From Thiosocius sp963736445 (GTDB taxonomy: Bacteria > Pseudomonadota > Gammaproteobacteria > Chromatiales > Chromatiaceae): a stretch of 64,000 bases of DNA. The stretch covers positions 248,001 to 312,000 of the forward strand of contig CAVTOY010000019.1 of assembly GCA_963736445.1 (NCBI GenBank). Reading direction: 5' to 3'. Both the position numbers and the translations under genes were made by a program. Position 1 is the first letter of the stretch, and each line of letters starts with the position of its first letter. Below, one piece after another: positions 43,751-53,317 of this stretch. A model generated the notes under the pieces. The model was not told the origin of the DNA and ran no database searches. It was given only the letters and a program-made list of their open reading frames with translations.

Positions 43751-45235
43751 ATGAAGAAAGGCAGACTTGGCGAGACGATATCGCGACTTGTGCTGAGCGC
43801 GGTGTTGCTCGTTGCGCAGGTGCCTCGTGCATTCGCGCTCGACACCGAACTGCCCGACCTCGGCAACTCCGCTGGCAGTCTGATGACACCTAAGAGCGAG
43901 CGTGATCTCGGCAAGGCCTTCATGCGCAGCGTGCGCCGATCACAAAATGTGATGGAAGATCCGCTGCTGACCGACTACATCCAGCGGCTCGGCAAGCGAC
44001 TCGTCGAGTCCAGCGGGACACGCGGCACGCCGTTCCATTTCTTTCTGATCGACGACCCGCGCATCAACGCATTCGCCGGCCCCGGCGGCTATATCGGCAT
44101 TTTTACCGGCCTGTTGATCACTACCGATACCGAGAGCGAACTGGCCGCCGTGGTGGCACACGAAATCGCCCATGTGACCCAACAGCACCTGCTGCGGGCC
44201 TGGGAGTCGGCCAGCCGTATGAGCATCCCGAACGCGGCGCTCCTGCTCGCCGCGATTGCCCTCGGCGCAGCGGTCGGCGGTGACGCCGCCGCGGCCGCGG
44301 CGATCGGCGGACAGGCGGCCCTGATACAGCAGCAGATCAACTTCACTCGCGCCAACGAAAAAGAGGCCGATCGAGTGGGAATCGATATCCTCAATGAGGC
44401 CGGCTTCGAGCCCCGCGCGATGCCGTCGTTTTTTTCACGCATGGGCAAGGCGACCCGGGTCTACGACAGCAAGTTGCCCGAGTTTCTGATGACCCATCCG
44501 GTAACAACCAGCCGCACCGCAGATGCGTTGGGGCGCGCCGAACAATTCCCCTATCGGCAAAACCCCCAGAACCTGAGTTATGAGCTCGCGCGGATTAATC
44601 TGCTGCAGCGGCAGATACCGCGACCCGAGGACGCCATCGATGAACTGGGCGGCATGCTCGATGACGGCCGATTCCGCAACGAAAGCGCGGTGCGCTACGG
44701 CATCGCGCTGGCGCAGATTCGTGCCAAGCGTCTTGGTGACGCGAGCGCGAACCTGCGGCAGTTGCTACAGACGCACCCCGAGGTGATCGAGTTCGTCGCG
44801 ACGCTCGCTCAGGCCGAGGCGCTGCAAGGGGAAGGGGACGCCGCCCTGCGCCTCCTTGGGCAGGCCCTGGTCGACCATCCGGGGAGTTACGCCCTGAACG
44901 TGACCTATGCAGAGATTGCGTTAGGGCTGGGCGCCCCGGACAAAGCTGAAGAGAAACTTCTACGATTTCTGGACTATCAGGACGAAGAACCCCTCGTGTA
45001 TCAGCTCCTGGCACGCGCGGCCGGCGATCGGGGCGAACAGGCGCTGGGTCATCAGCGCTTGTCAGACTACTACTATCTGATCGGCGATCTGGACGCGGCG
45101 ATACTCCAGCTCGAGATCGCGTTGAAGACCCAGGAACTGAACTTTTTCGACGCCTCCAGACTCGAAGCGAGGTTAGCCCAGCTCAAGCGCGAACAGGACG
45201 AAAGCGAGTCCGGCGATCGAAAATCAAGGCCTTGA
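43751..45235 (+). CDS. bepA: BepA-like periplasmic M48 protease with TPR region
   Basis: 494 residues from ATG 43751, with signal peptide (LVLSAVLLVAQVPRAFALD). The zinc site is AAVVAHEIAHVTQQHLLRAW (about residue 140) and the third ligand lies in RANEKEADRVGIDILNEAG. A TPR-like C-terminal half follows (about 290-490). The architecture is that of BepA, which assembles or degrades outer-membrane proteins such as LptD. It follows the VWA gene by 40 bases, but a shared function is not established. Confidence 0.88.
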   Translation: MKKGRLGETISRLVLSAVLLVAQVPRAFALDTELPDLGNSAGSLMTPKSERDLGKAFMRSVRRSQNVMEDPLLTDYIQRLGKRLVESSGTRGTPFHFFLIDDPRINAFAGPGGYIGIFTGLLITTDTESELAAVVAHEIAHVTQQHLLRAWESASRMSIPNAALLLAAIALGAAVGGDAAAAAAIGGQAALIQQQINFTRANEKEADRVGIDILNEAGFEPRAMPSFFSRMGKATRVYDSKLPEFLMTHPVTTSRTADALGRAEQFPYRQNPQNLSYELARINLLQRQIPRPEDAIDELGGMLDDGRFRNESAVRYGIALAQIRAKRLGDASANLRQLLQTHPEVIEFVATLAQAEALQGEGDAALRLLGQALVDHPGSYALNVTYAEIALGLGAPDKAEEKLLRFLDYQDEEPLVYQLLARAAGDRGEQALGHQRLSDYYYLIGDLDAAILQLEIALKTQELNFFDASRLEARLAQLKREQDESESGDRKSRP

Positions 45236-45282
45236 ATGATTCCATCAGATTTCTTTTTCCGCCGATCAATCCACCTGAACGC

Positions 45283-45299
45283 TTGCCAAAGCCTGGCAA
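45283..45299. promoter_or_regulatory. Inverted repeat upstream of soxXYZA
   Basis: TTGCCA-N5-TGGCAA at 45283-45299, in the 223-base gap before soxX. It may be an operator for a sox regulator or a 3' hairpin of the upstream gene. No SoxR-type gene is in view. Confidence 0.35.
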
Positions 45300-45458
45300 T
45301 CGATTATCATTTTCGTTGGACTCCGTACCGGGGAAGATGATTTTTGCGATGCCTGGTGTATGCCATTTCGCTACTTGGGCGACGCCAATAAATAATAAGC
45401 TCGCGCCATCCCGCGCGACCAAATCAACGCTGTAAGTTCTGATAAAGGAGGAAGAGCG

Positions 45459-45830
45459 ATGCGGAAATCCGCAAGATTCGCGACCATGACCGTCACCTTG
45501 GCTACCCTATTAGCCGGCGCAGGGATGCTGCCAGTGGCCGCTGGCGCCGCCGACGCCGACACCATCAAGATAGGCAAGGAAGTCGCTTACGATCGGAAGA
45601 AGGGGAACTGCCTCGCCTGCCACATGATGGACGATGGTGTCAGCCCGGGCGATATCGGACCGCCGTTGATTGCGATGAAGGCCCGCTTTCCGGATCGCGC
45701 CAAGTTGCGCGCACAGATCTGGGATCCGGAGGTTGCTAATCCCGGCACGCGCATGCCGCCTTTCGGCAAATACCAGATCGTGTCCGAGGACGAGATCGAC
45801 GCCATCGTCGATTATCTCTACACCCTCTGA
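45459..45830 (+). CDS. soxX: SoxX, monoheme cytochrome c
   Basis: Periplasmic c-type cytochrome of the SoxXA complex, which couples thiosulfate to SoxY. The 123-residue product has a signal peptide (TLATLLAGAGMLPVAAGAAD). Heme site CLACH is at 51-55 and the distal Met99 in GTRMPPFG. Strong ribosome site AAAGGAGGAAGAGCG upstream. First gene of soxXYZA. Confidence 0.95.
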   Translation: MRKSARFATMTVTLATLLAGAGMLPVAAGAADADTIKIGKEVAYDRKKGNCLACHMMDDGVSPGDIGPPLIAMKARFPDRAKLRAQIWDPEVANPGTRMPPFGKYQIVSEDEIDAIVDYLYTL

Positions 45831-45869
45831 CGGCCATTACCTTTCTACCGATTTGTTAGGAGAAGTTCG

Positions 45870-46346
45870 ATGACAATGAACATTAAACGCCGAGTCTTTC
45901 TGAAGGGCTCCATCGCTGCCGGGACGCTGGGCGTCGCGGTGAGTGCCGGTCTGCTGGCCCCGCGGGCGGTAATCGCCGCGTGGAACGAAAAGGCATTCCA
46001 GGCCAAGAGCGTCGACGATGCACTGGCTGCTGCGATGGGGGAGGCCTCCAACACCGCTAGCGACACCATCAAGATTAAGGCCCCGGACATTGCCGAAAAC
46101 GGGGCCGTCGTTCCGGTTTCAGTCGCCTCCGACATGCCGGGCGTCGAGTCTATTGCGCTGTTGGCCGAGGGGAACGCCTCGCCTTTGGTCGCGACCTTTG
46201 CACTCGGTGCCGGTGCAATCGCCGACGTATCTACCCGCATAAAGATGGGCAAGACCAGCGACGTGATCGCAGTCGTCAAGGCCGGCGGCAAGCTGTACTC
46301 GGCGCGCAAGAGCGTGAAGGTGACGATCGGCGGCTGCGGTGGCTGA
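45870..46346 (+). CDS. soxY: SoxY, sulfur-carrier subunit
   Basis: Periplasmic carrier whose C-terminal cysteine binds thiosulfate and intermediates. 158 residues with a Tat-type signal (KRRVFLKGSIAAGTLGVAVS) that exports it folded with SoxZ. Carrier motif GGCGG is at the very C-terminus. Good ribosome site TTAGGAGAAG. Sits 39 bases after soxX. Confidence 0.96.
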   Translation: MTMNIKRRVFLKGSIAAGTLGVAVSAGLLAPRAVIAAWNEKAFQAKSVDDALAAAMGEASNTASDTIKIKAPDIAENGAVVPVSVASDMPGVESIALLAEGNASPLVATFALGAGAIADVSTRIKMGKTSDVIAVVKAGGKLYSARKSVKVTIGGCGG

Positions 46347-46398
46347 CCTGCCAAGCCGCATAACCCTACAACAGCGAACGATTTCGAGGTAATACTCC

Positions 46399-46713
46399 AT
46401 GGCGAAAAGCATCAAGATCCGCGCCAAGCTCAGTGGCGACACAACGACCGTCAAGTGCCTGATGACACACCCGATGGAAACCGGTCTGCGCAAAGACTCG
46501 AAGACCGGGAAAATGATACCGGCCCACTTCATAAGCGAGGTGGTGGCAGAATCAGGCGGTAAGACCGTCATGACCGCCGACTGGAGCGGCGGCGTGTCCA
46601 AGAATCCCTATTTGTCTTTCGCCTTCACCGGTGGCAGCAAGGGCGACGAAGTAAAAATCACCTGGAAAGACAACCAGGGTGGATCCGACTCCGGAACGGC
46701 CAAGATCAAGTAA
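46399..46713 (+). CDS. soxZ: SoxZ, partner of SoxY
   Basis: 104 residues without a signal peptide, exported as the SoxYZ dimer through the SoxY Tat signal. Family pattern: KSIKIRAKLSGDTTTVKCLM, THPMETGLRKDS and ADWSGGVSKNPYLSFAFTGG. Follows soxY by 52 bases. Confidence 0.96.
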   Translation: MAKSIKIRAKLSGDTTTVKCLMTHPMETGLRKDSKTGKMIPAHFISEVVAESGGKTVMTADWSGGVSKNPYLSFAFTGGSKGDEVKITWKDNQGGSDSGTAKIK

Positions 46714-46782
46714 GTCCGTTTTCCTGAAGACCCTGTTGCTCGGGGTCACTGTCGGACATCCACCGGGAGGAGAGAGAAGAAC

Positions 46783-47631
46783 ATGAAGCTAAGCAAACTG
46801 GCCGTAGCGGCTGCCTGCCTACTCAGCGCTGCGCTGGTAATGGCGGATAAGAAGGCAACGGACACCACGCCATCCGAGGATCTGAAGCTCTACCGCGACT
46901 ATTTTCAGAAGCGTTTCCCCGGTGTGCCGCTGAATGAATTCGGCAACGGCGTGTATGCGATCGACAAGGTATCGCGCGACAGTTGGGTAGCGATCGAGGA
47001 TTTTCCGCCCTATGAGCCGATGATCGAGGCCGGCGAGACCATGTGGAACACGCCCTTCGCCAACGGCAAGACCTACGGCAGTTGCTTCGGCGACGATCCT
47101 GCCCAGCGTAAGAACTACCCCTACTGGGACTCGAAACGCAAGATGGTGATGACCCTGCCTCTGGCGATCAACGAGTGCCGCGAAGCCAACGGCGAGAAGC
47201 CGTTGAAGTACAAGAAGGGTGCGATCGCAGACCTCCTTGCCTACATGTCTTACGAATCACGCGGGCAGCAGATCACTGTGGAGATCCCGGACGACCCCGA
47301 CGCGCTGGCCGCGTACAACGAGGGCAAGAGCTTCTACTTCGCTCGTCGCGGTCAGCTGAACTTCTCCTGTGCCAGCTGCCACATGGAAAGCTCCGGGATG
47401 CATGTGCGCACCGATATCCTGAGCCCGGAGCTGGGCCACACCTCCGGCTGGCCCGTCTATCGGTCGAAGTGGGGCGAACTCGGCACCCTGCATCGCCGTT
47501 TCGACGGCTGCAACAAGCAGGTGCGCGCCAAGCCGTTCAAGGCCCAGGGGCCTGAGTACCGGAACCTCGAATTCTTCCTGTCCTACATGAACAACGGGAT
47601 TGAGTTCAACGGCCCATCGGCGCGCAAATAG
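46783..47631 (+). CDS. soxA: SoxA, monoheme type
   Basis: Periplasmic SoxXA subunit, 282 residues with a signal peptide (VAAACLLSAALVMADKK). Only the C-terminal heme site CASCH (196-200) is present. The N-terminal region that carries a second heme in di-heme SoxA has a single Cys101 (GSCFGDD). The active-site Cys is Cys243 (FDGCNKQVRA). So it is a monoheme SoxA. Last sox gene here; a terminator follows. No soxB or soxCD lies within the window. Confidence 0.95.
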   Translation: MKLSKLAVAAACLLSAALVMADKKATDTTPSEDLKLYRDYFQKRFPGVPLNEFGNGVYAIDKVSRDSWVAIEDFPPYEPMIEAGETMWNTPFANGKTYGSCFGDDPAQRKNYPYWDSKRKMVMTLPLAINECREANGEKPLKYKKGAIADLLAYMSYESRGQQITVEIPDDPDALAAYNEGKSFYFARRGQLNFSCASCHMESSGMHVRTDILSPELGHTSGWPVYRSKWGELGTLHRRFDGCNKQVRAKPFKAQGPEYRNLEFFLSYMNNGIEFNGPSARK

Positions 47632-47650
47632 CGCTGGCGGCTCACCCCGA

Positions 47651-47676
47651 AAGCCCGGTCTCGGCCGGGCTTTTTT
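47651..47676 (+). terminator. Rho-independent terminator of soxXYZA
   Basis: AAGCCCGG (47651-47658), a 6-base loop, CCGGGCTT (47665-47672) and a run of T residues to 47676. It begins 19 bases after the soxA stop codon. Confidence 0.9.
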
Positions 47677-47727
47677 ATGTGCGCACGGCAGCCCGCTTAT
47701 CTCACCAACTTCCTGCTGTGGTCACCG

Positions 47728-48447
47728 CTAAGCTCGCTGTGACGGCGCGTCATCCGCCCAGGCCACCTCGACATCGAGATCTCCCGACTCGGGCGCCTCG
47801 ACCCCCAGGAACTCCGCCAATCCCTCCTCAGCCCCTTCGCCCTCTACGACATCGTGATCGTCGACCGCGTCGGTGGCGTCCCCAGTGACCGGGTCCGCGG
47901 GCGAGACACTGCCACGCGGCGCTGCGCCGGCAAATAACGTCGAGTATTCGTTGAGCATCCGGCCCATAGTCTCCATCGTGACGGTCAACTCTTCGGAGAG
48001 ACGCGCATTTTCCGCGCGCAGGGCCTCGATCTCGGCATGATCGATCGCCCGATGCTCCCCCTGCAGCGGCTCTGCGGAGGCCTCCAGCTGTTGATAGGGC
48101 GCCAGTGCCGCGGCCAATTCGGTATCAAAGCGGGAGGCGGCATCGGCATCGCGGCGCCGATAGATGCCGGCGAATCGCTGCAATAGCGCCAGTTCACCGC
48201 GCACCATTGCGACCTTTGCCTGCTCCAACGGCATCCCCGACATCTGCATGCGCTCGGTGAGGAAGCCTTCGATCGCCGATTCCCGCTCAGCTTTGGCCTT
48301 GTTCACGCGCGCCACCAGCGTCTCGATCGCCCGGTTGTCGCGGTGGCGCCTGGCATTGTCGCGAAACCAGGAGACCGTCAGCAGCGCCAACAGCAGCAGC
48401 ACTCCCTCGGCAACCAGCAACGCAAGGGTCAGGGTCATTGGCGTCAT
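47728..48447 (-). CDS. Coiled-coil membrane protein paired with the VWA gene
   Basis: 239 residues from ATG 48447, overlapping the stop of the upstream VWA gene as ATGA. One N-terminal transmembrane helix (LTLALLVAEGVLLLLALLTV), then coiled-coil-prone regions (EIEALRAENARLSEELTVTM) and an acidic tail ending in WADDAPSQRA. Probably works with the VWA protein at the membrane. Family unknown. Confidence 0.7.
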   Translation of the reverse strand: MTPMTLTLALLVAEGVLLLLALLTVSWFRDNARRHRDNRAIETLVARVNKAKAERESAIEGFLTERMQMSGMPLEQAKVAMVRGELALLQRFAGIYRRRDADAASRFDTELAAALAPYQQLEASAEPLQGEHRAIDHAEIEALRAENARLSEELTVTMETMGRMLNEYSTLFAGAAPRGSVSPADPVTGDATDAVDDHDVVEGEGAEEGLAEFLGVEAPESGDLDVEVAWADDAPSQRA

Positions 48448-50291
48448 GCCGCATCCTCCTGAAGGTCGTCCACGGACTGGGCGGCCGCGACCTCGGGCGG
48501 CATTTCGAGCTTTGCCTCCGGTGCCGGATCGCTGGTGGTACCGACCCGCCGCCGGCGCAGCAGCACCCAGACCCCGGCGGCGAGCAGCAAGACCAGATTG
48601 AATGCACCAAAAAGGATCGCCCGCATTATCCAACCCGCCTCCTCGGTTGCCGGATCCGTTACCAGCGCGGCCTCCGGCTGCGCCTGCTCCGTTGGTACGG
48701 GATCGGCGGCCTCAGGTACTGCCGGTGGCTCGGCGGCGCCCGTCGGCGGCATCACGCCTTCCGGAAGGATCGGCCCCACCGTGCGCTCGATGGGATTGTC
48801 CAGGCGACTCTTGCCGGATACCTGCACGAAGCTGGGGGCCAGTGGGTCGGAGAGCCACGCCGTCCATTGACCCGCAGAGGTCTCGATCAAAGACAGCGGG
48901 ATCCGCTGGCCGTCGACACGCTGCTGCCAGGCGTTCAGCTGCGCGCCGGGTTGCAGCACGGCCGGCTCACCGACGACTGTCAGTAACAATCCGTCTGCGC
49001 CGTCGGCGACCGATCCACTCACCGGCTCATGCACGACCAGTCGGTAACGCTTCTCGCGCATGAACGTAGGGCTGTCCACGGCGATCAACAATTCGACATC
49101 CGGGCTTGCCTGCGCCTCGCCATAGCGCATGGTGTAAAGGCCGTCGCCTGGCTTCGCGTCGTCGCCCTCTCCACGGTCGTTCAGGTCCTGCGGGCGGGCA
49201 GCTTCGGGGCCCATGGCATCGGCGCGCACCTCCAGCAGGCGAAGGAACGCCGGACGCGTCACCGGTTCGCCGCGATTGGTCAGCCCGGCCTCGATGCGGA
49301 TGGACTCCCCAGCGGCAAGATGGCTGGGGATCTCCGAGGTCTGCAGTTTCAGATCGGTGACAATCATCACCCGGTTGTCCGGATCCAGATCGGCCTGCAG
49401 GCTCCACTCGCCCTTTTCCGGGGCGGCGATGGTGATCATGTCGTAGCCCTGGTCACGCGACCAGGCAATCCCGGCGGGCAGGTCACTATCACTGTACTCT
49501 GCGCCGGAGGGCGAGCGCAGCAGTACCGGCGGCGAATCCGGCTTACGGAATACCAGTACCGTCGCCTCGGTGACACTGCCGTCTGCGACAAAGCGATTAT
49601 CCTGCAGCGGCACGGTATCCGGCTCGCCGACCTTTTCGAACATTCGCAGGAAGACGCGCTGCAGTTCATCGGCCTGCGCGACCTGTTGATACCAGCCACC
49701 CGTCTCGCCGGCCAGGCGCTGCATCAGGTCATGGTCGGCGCGCTCAGACAGCGCGATAGTGTGCACCTTTACGCCGGCAGCCTGGAGTCGCGGCAGCAGC
49801 TCGTCGGTTATCCGCATGCGGGAAGCTTGGTTGTCAGCCGCCTGTTTGGACACATCGACCATGCCATCTGTCAGCAGAACCAGGTGGCGCGAGTGCGTAG
49901 CGGCTTTGCCCTGCCAATCGGCCGAGGCCTTTTCGAGTACCGCCTCGATATTCGTGAACTGTCCCGGGGAGCTGATCTGCGCCGACAGCGCTTGAGTGCG
50001 CGTCTTCCATGCACCGTCGACGTCGGCTACCGCGACGAGATTGTTCGTCCACCGGGCGAAGGTCCAGACGCCGGCGCGCGTCCCCGGTTGCAGCAGGCCG
50101 GCCAGCATGCGCAGCGCAGGTCGGCGCAGGTTTTGCGGGTCGTTCTGCCGCATACTGCCGGAGATGTCTATCAGTACGCGGACATCGGCATAGTCCGGCG
50201 TGGCCGCCCGCAGCGGTGCCAGCTGTAGAGAAAGCACGGCGACCACCAGCGACCAGCGGATCGCTCGCCAGTGCTTCATTGACACCCGCAT
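48444..50291 (-). CDS. VWA-domain membrane protein
   Basis: 615 residues from ATG 50291 (MRVSMKHWRAIRWSLVVAVL), with signal peptide. The VWA domain (about 35-210) has the MIDAS site VLIDISGSMRQND. Beta-rich domains lie in the middle. A single C-terminal transmembrane helix (MRAILFGAFNLVLLLAAGVW) anchors it, with a short cytosolic tail. Mostly periplasmic. Linked by overlap to the coiled-coil gene. Function unknown; perhaps envelope assembly. Confidence 0.8.
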   Translation of the reverse strand: MRVSMKHWRAIRWSLVVAVLSLQLAPLRAATPDYADVRVLIDISGSMRQNDPQNLRRPALRMLAGLLQPGTRAGVWTFARWTNNLVAVADVDGAWKTRTQALSAQISSPGQFTNIEAVLEKASADWQGKAATHSRHLVLLTDGMVDVSKQAADNQASRMRITDELLPRLQAAGVKVHTIALSERADHDLMQRLAGETGGWYQQVAQADELQRVFLRMFEKVGEPDTVPLQDNRFVADGSVTEATVLVFRKPDSPPVLLRSPSGAEYSDSDLPAGIAWSRDQGYDMITIAAPEKGEWSLQADLDPDNRVMIVTDLKLQTSEIPSHLAAGESIRIEAGLTNRGEPVTRPAFLRLLEVRADAMGPEAARPQDLNDRGEGDDAKPGDGLYTMRYGEAQASPDVELLIAVDSPTFMREKRYRLVVHEPVSGSVADGADGLLLTVVGEPAVLQPGAQLNAWQQRVDGQRIPLSLIETSAGQWTAWLSDPLAPSFVQVSGKSRLDNPIERTVGPILPEGVMPPTGAAEPPAVPEAADPVPTEQAQPEAALVTDPATEEAGWIMRAILFGAFNLVLLLAAGVWVLLRRRRVGTTSDPAPEAKLEMPPEVAAAQSVDDLQEDAA

Positions 50292-50483
50292 ATCGAGCCT
50301 CTGATGAGAAAGATGTTCCTCAACTGGTAACGGCCGGCCGCTTGGGCGCTTTAACCTGAAAATCTCACCGGCAGCGCGGCGAAAACCGGGGCTCATTGTG
50401 CGGGGTGGGATTATGTGGGCTGACACCGCTGTTCGTTCAAATGCTGACCAGGCAGCCGTTGGCCGGCTGGTGAGATTCTCAGG

Positions 50484-51377
50484 CTAGCGTCTGGCATAGG
50501 GACTGGGACGCCGGTCGCCCGGCAGCTGGAAGCGCCGATAGGTCCACTGATAGTGCTTGGGAAACTCCCGGGCCAGACGCTCGACGCCCCGGTTCAGCGC
50601 GGCCGCGGCCGATTCGGGCGAGGCATCGCCAATCATCGGCTCGCCCTCGAAATAGTGCACCCGATAGCGACCCAGTTTGCGATCGTAGACCGCCCCGCAG
50701 AACAACACCGCCGAGCCATGGCGGCGGACGAGTCGATTGATCAGGGTCATCGTCAGTGCCGGATGACCGAAGAACGGCGCCACGACACCGGATGCGCCGC
50801 CGAATTTCGGAACCTGGTCTGGCAGGATGCCGACGATCTCGCCGCGCTGCAGGGTCGCGTGCAAGGCCTTCAGACCCTGCCGGTCGGTCGGGACGGCCGT
50901 GATGCCCGAACGCTGCCTGCCACGCCGCATCAGCTCGTCCATCACCTTGAGACGCGGTGGCCGATAAAGCGCGGTGGCCGGCGCGATCCGTGTCGCCAGA
51001 TAGGCCATCAGCTCCCAGTTGCCGAGGTGCGGCATCGTGAAGATCAAACCCCGGCCACGACCGATCAGCTCACTGCCGAACGCGAGAAAGCCGTTTTCGT
51101 CGACGATGTCTCCCCAGTCGCGCGGCCGGCCGGTCCAGATCCGCACCATTTGCGCCAGGCTGCGCCCGGTCTCAATCAGGTTCTGCCGCACCAGCCGGTC
51201 ACGCACGCGCTCATCGCAGTCGGGAAAGCAAAGCGCAAGATTGACCCGAGCATTGTGCACCTCGCGCCCGTTGAGGCGATAGAGCAGCCAACCGATGCCG
51301 TCACCGAGGCGCCCCACCCAGGGAAACGGCAACACGCCCAGCAGCCGGAAAAGCCCCTTGAGCAAAAGGTCACGCAT
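50484..51377 (-). CDS. Lipid A biosynthesis acyltransferase (LpxL/HtrB-like)
   Basis: 297 residues, membrane-anchored, adding a secondary acyl chain to lipid A. The conserved catalytic His and carboxylate are in IFTMPHLGNWELMAYLATRI, and GILPDQVPKFGGASGVVAPF is the second family block. The gene is transcribed alone and is divergent from the rhodanese gene. Gram-negative envelope marker. Confidence 0.9.
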   Translation of the reverse strand: MRDLLLKGLFRLLGVLPFPWVGRLGDGIGWLLYRLNGREVHNARVNLALCFPDCDERVRDRLVRQNLIETGRSLAQMVRIWTGRPRDWGDIVDENGFLAFGSELIGRGRGLIFTMPHLGNWELMAYLATRIAPATALYRPPRLKVMDELMRRGRQRSGITAVPTDRQGLKALHATLQRGEIVGILPDQVPKFGGASGVVAPFFGHPALTMTLINRLVRRHGSAVLFCGAVYDRKLGRYRVHYFEGEPMIGDASPESAAAALNRGVERLAREFPKHYQWTYRRFQLPGDRRPSPYARR

Positions 51378-51467
51378 CGCTCGACAGCGCCTTGATCGGG
51401 TCTCTTTTACGGTCGAAGATCCTGCTTTGGTCTATAGAAATCATTTCACCCTGACCGAGAGGCCGCG

Positions 51468-51896
51468 ATGAGTAACCAAGAACCACCCGAAGTATCCCCC
51501 AAACAGGCCTGGCAGATGCTGCAAGATGACCCCCGTGCAATATTGGTGGATATTCGTTCGACCATGGAATTTCTGTTCGTCGGCCACCCAAAGGGCGCCG
51601 TACATGTCGCCTGGATCGATGAACCTGACTGGGACATCAACCCCCACTTTGTCCCGGAGATCCGAAAACTGCTGCTCGGCGGCGCTGTCTGCGATATCGA
51701 TGAGGGCTGCGCCCCGGTGATCCTGATCTGCCGAAGCGGCAAACGCTCCGCCGAGGCCGGCAAGGTGCTGCTGGAGGCCGGTCTCAAGAATATTTATAAC
51801 GTGGACGAGGGCTTTGAAGGTGACCTCGACGAGAACCATCAGCGCGGGACCATCGGGGGCTGGCGTTTTCACGACCTGCCTTGGGAGCAGTGTTGA
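51468..51896 (+). CDS. Single-domain rhodanese-like sulfurtransferase
   Basis: 142 residues, cytosolic. The active-site loop is ILICRSGKRSAEAGKVLLEA with the persulfide-forming Cys near residue 87. Preceded by GAGAGGCCGCG. It may move sulfane sulfur toward the Dsr pathway, though it is 50 kb away and many roles are possible. The C-terminal part ends RFHDLPWEQC with an extra Cys. Confidence 0.9.
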   Translation: MSNQEPPEVSPKQAWQMLQDDPRAILVDIRSTMEFLFVGHPKGAVHVAWIDEPDWDINPHFVPEIRKLLLGGAVCDIDEGCAPVILICRSGKRSAEAGKVLLEAGLKNIYNVDEGFEGDLDENHQRGTIGGWRFHDLPWEQC

Positions 51897-51943
51897 TGCC
51901 ATGATAGGCTCGCCGCCTATGGCACATCGTGCGATCATTTTGC

Positions 51944-52438
51944 ATGGCTTCAGACGTCATTCTGTGCGGGCCTGACTACCTGCAGGGCCTCGCTGAGCTG
52001 CTCCACGACTACGGCATCACGGTCGATCTGGTGGCAGACGGGGCCGCCATCCCGGGCTCTTTCTGGGGCGGTAGCGAAGCGGGTCTGATCGGTAACCATC
52101 TGTTCGTGCGCCGCGATACCCCACTGCACTCCGCGCTGCACGAGGCCTGCCACTTTATCTGCATGGAAGGTGACCGACGCGCGCGGCTGCACACGGATGC
52201 CGGTAGTGACATCGCGGAAGAAAACGCCGTCTGCTATCTGCAGGGGCTGCTCGCGGACGAAATCGCGGGTTTCAAGCGTGCACGCCTGTTCGCCGATATG
52301 GATGCCTGGGGGTACACCTTTCGGCTCGGCTCGGCTCGGACCTGGTTCGAACAGGATGCGAGCGATGCCAGAGACTGGCTGATCGCTCACCGAATCATCG
52401 ACAACGCGCAGCGCCCGACGGGCGCCCTGCGCCGATAA
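51944..52438 (+). CDS. Small HExxH protein of unknown function
   Basis: 164 residues from ATG 51944. SALHEACHFICMEGDRRARL gives a HExxH-type zinc site (about residue 66), and DIAEENAVCYLQGLLADEIA supplies a possible third ligand (Glu). Could be a metallopeptidase or a metal-binding regulator. It precedes galU by 14 bases and is probably co-transcribed. Confidence 0.6.
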   Translation: MASDVILCGPDYLQGLAELLHDYGITVDLVADGAAIPGSFWGGSEAGLIGNHLFVRRDTPLHSALHEACHFICMEGDRRARLHTDAGSDIAEENAVCYLQGLLADEIAGFKRARLFADMDAWGYTFRLGSARTWFEQDASDARDWLIAHRIIDNAQRPTGALRR

Positions 52439-52452
52439 GGAAGCAAGGAACC

Positions 52453-53289
52453 ATGACCACTATCCGAAAATGCTTATTCCCCGCCGCCGGTTACGGCACA
52501 CGGTTTCTCCCGGCCACCAAATCGATGCCCAAGGAGATGCTGCCAGTGGTCGACAAGCCACTGATTCAATATGGCGTGGAAGAGGCCATGGAGGCAGGCA
52601 TGTGCAATATCGGCATCGTCACCGGCCGCGGCAAACGGGCGCTGGCCGATCACTTCGATGTCAGCTACGAGCTGGAACACCAGATCAGCGGCAGCTCGAA
52701 AGAGGGCCTGTTGAAGGATATCCGCCGCATACTCGACGGCTGCACCTTTTCCTACACCCGGCAATCCGAGATGAAGGGACTGGGCCATGCCATCCTCACC
52801 GGCGAGACCCTCGTGGGCAACGAACCCTTCGGCGTGGTGCTGGCCGACGACCTGTGCGTCGGCGAGGGCGAAGGCGTCCTGGCCCAGATGACACGGATCT
52901 ACAACAAGTACCGTTGCAGCGTCGTGGCGATCGAGGAAGTGCCCCACGACGAAGTCGAAAAGTATGGCGTGATCGCGGGCTCGGAACTCGAAGACGGGGT
53001 CTACGTAATCGCCAACATGGTGGAGAAACCACAGCCGGACGATGCGCCGTCCAACCTGGCGATCATTGGCCGCTATATCCTCACGCCGGATATCTTCGAT
53101 GTGATCCGAAATACGCCACCGGGTCGAAACGGCGAAATACAGATCACCGATGCGCTGCAGATCCAGGCAGAGCGCAACATGGTGCTGGCCTATCGCTTCA
53201 AGGGGAGGCGCTTCGACTGCGGCAGCGTCCATGGCTTCGTTGAGGCCACCAACTATTTTTACGAACGCTGGAAAGAGACCCAAGACTGA
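52453..53289 (+). CDS. galU: UTP-glucose-1-phosphate uridylyltransferase
   Basis: 278 residues. N-terminal nucleotide-binding motif FPAAGYGTRFLPATKSMPKE and substrate motif EMLPVVDKPLIQYGVEEA are standard. It makes UDP-glucose for envelope and polysaccharide synthesis, and possibly the glucosyl donor of the glucosylglycerate module at 55.4-59.3 kb. AGGAAGCAAGGAACC precedes the start. Confidence 0.97.
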   Translation: MTTIRKCLFPAAGYGTRFLPATKSMPKEMLPVVDKPLIQYGVEEAMEAGMCNIGIVTGRGKRALADHFDVSYELEHQISGSSKEGLLKDIRRILDGCTFSYTRQSEMKGLGHAILTGETLVGNEPFGVVLADDLCVGEGEGVLAQMTRIYNKYRCSVVAIEEVPHDEVEKYGVIAGSELEDGVYVIANMVEKPQPDDAPSNLAIIGRYILTPDIFDVIRNTPPGRNGEIQITDALQIQAERNMVLAYRFKGRRFDCGSVHGFVEATNYFYERWKETQD

Positions 53290-53317
53290 GCGGCGATCGC
53301 CGAGTGCGCTCCACCGG

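Noticed and set aside
45282..45330. Possible Fur-like AT-rich site before soxX
   Set aside because: It matches too few consensus positions to support a call.
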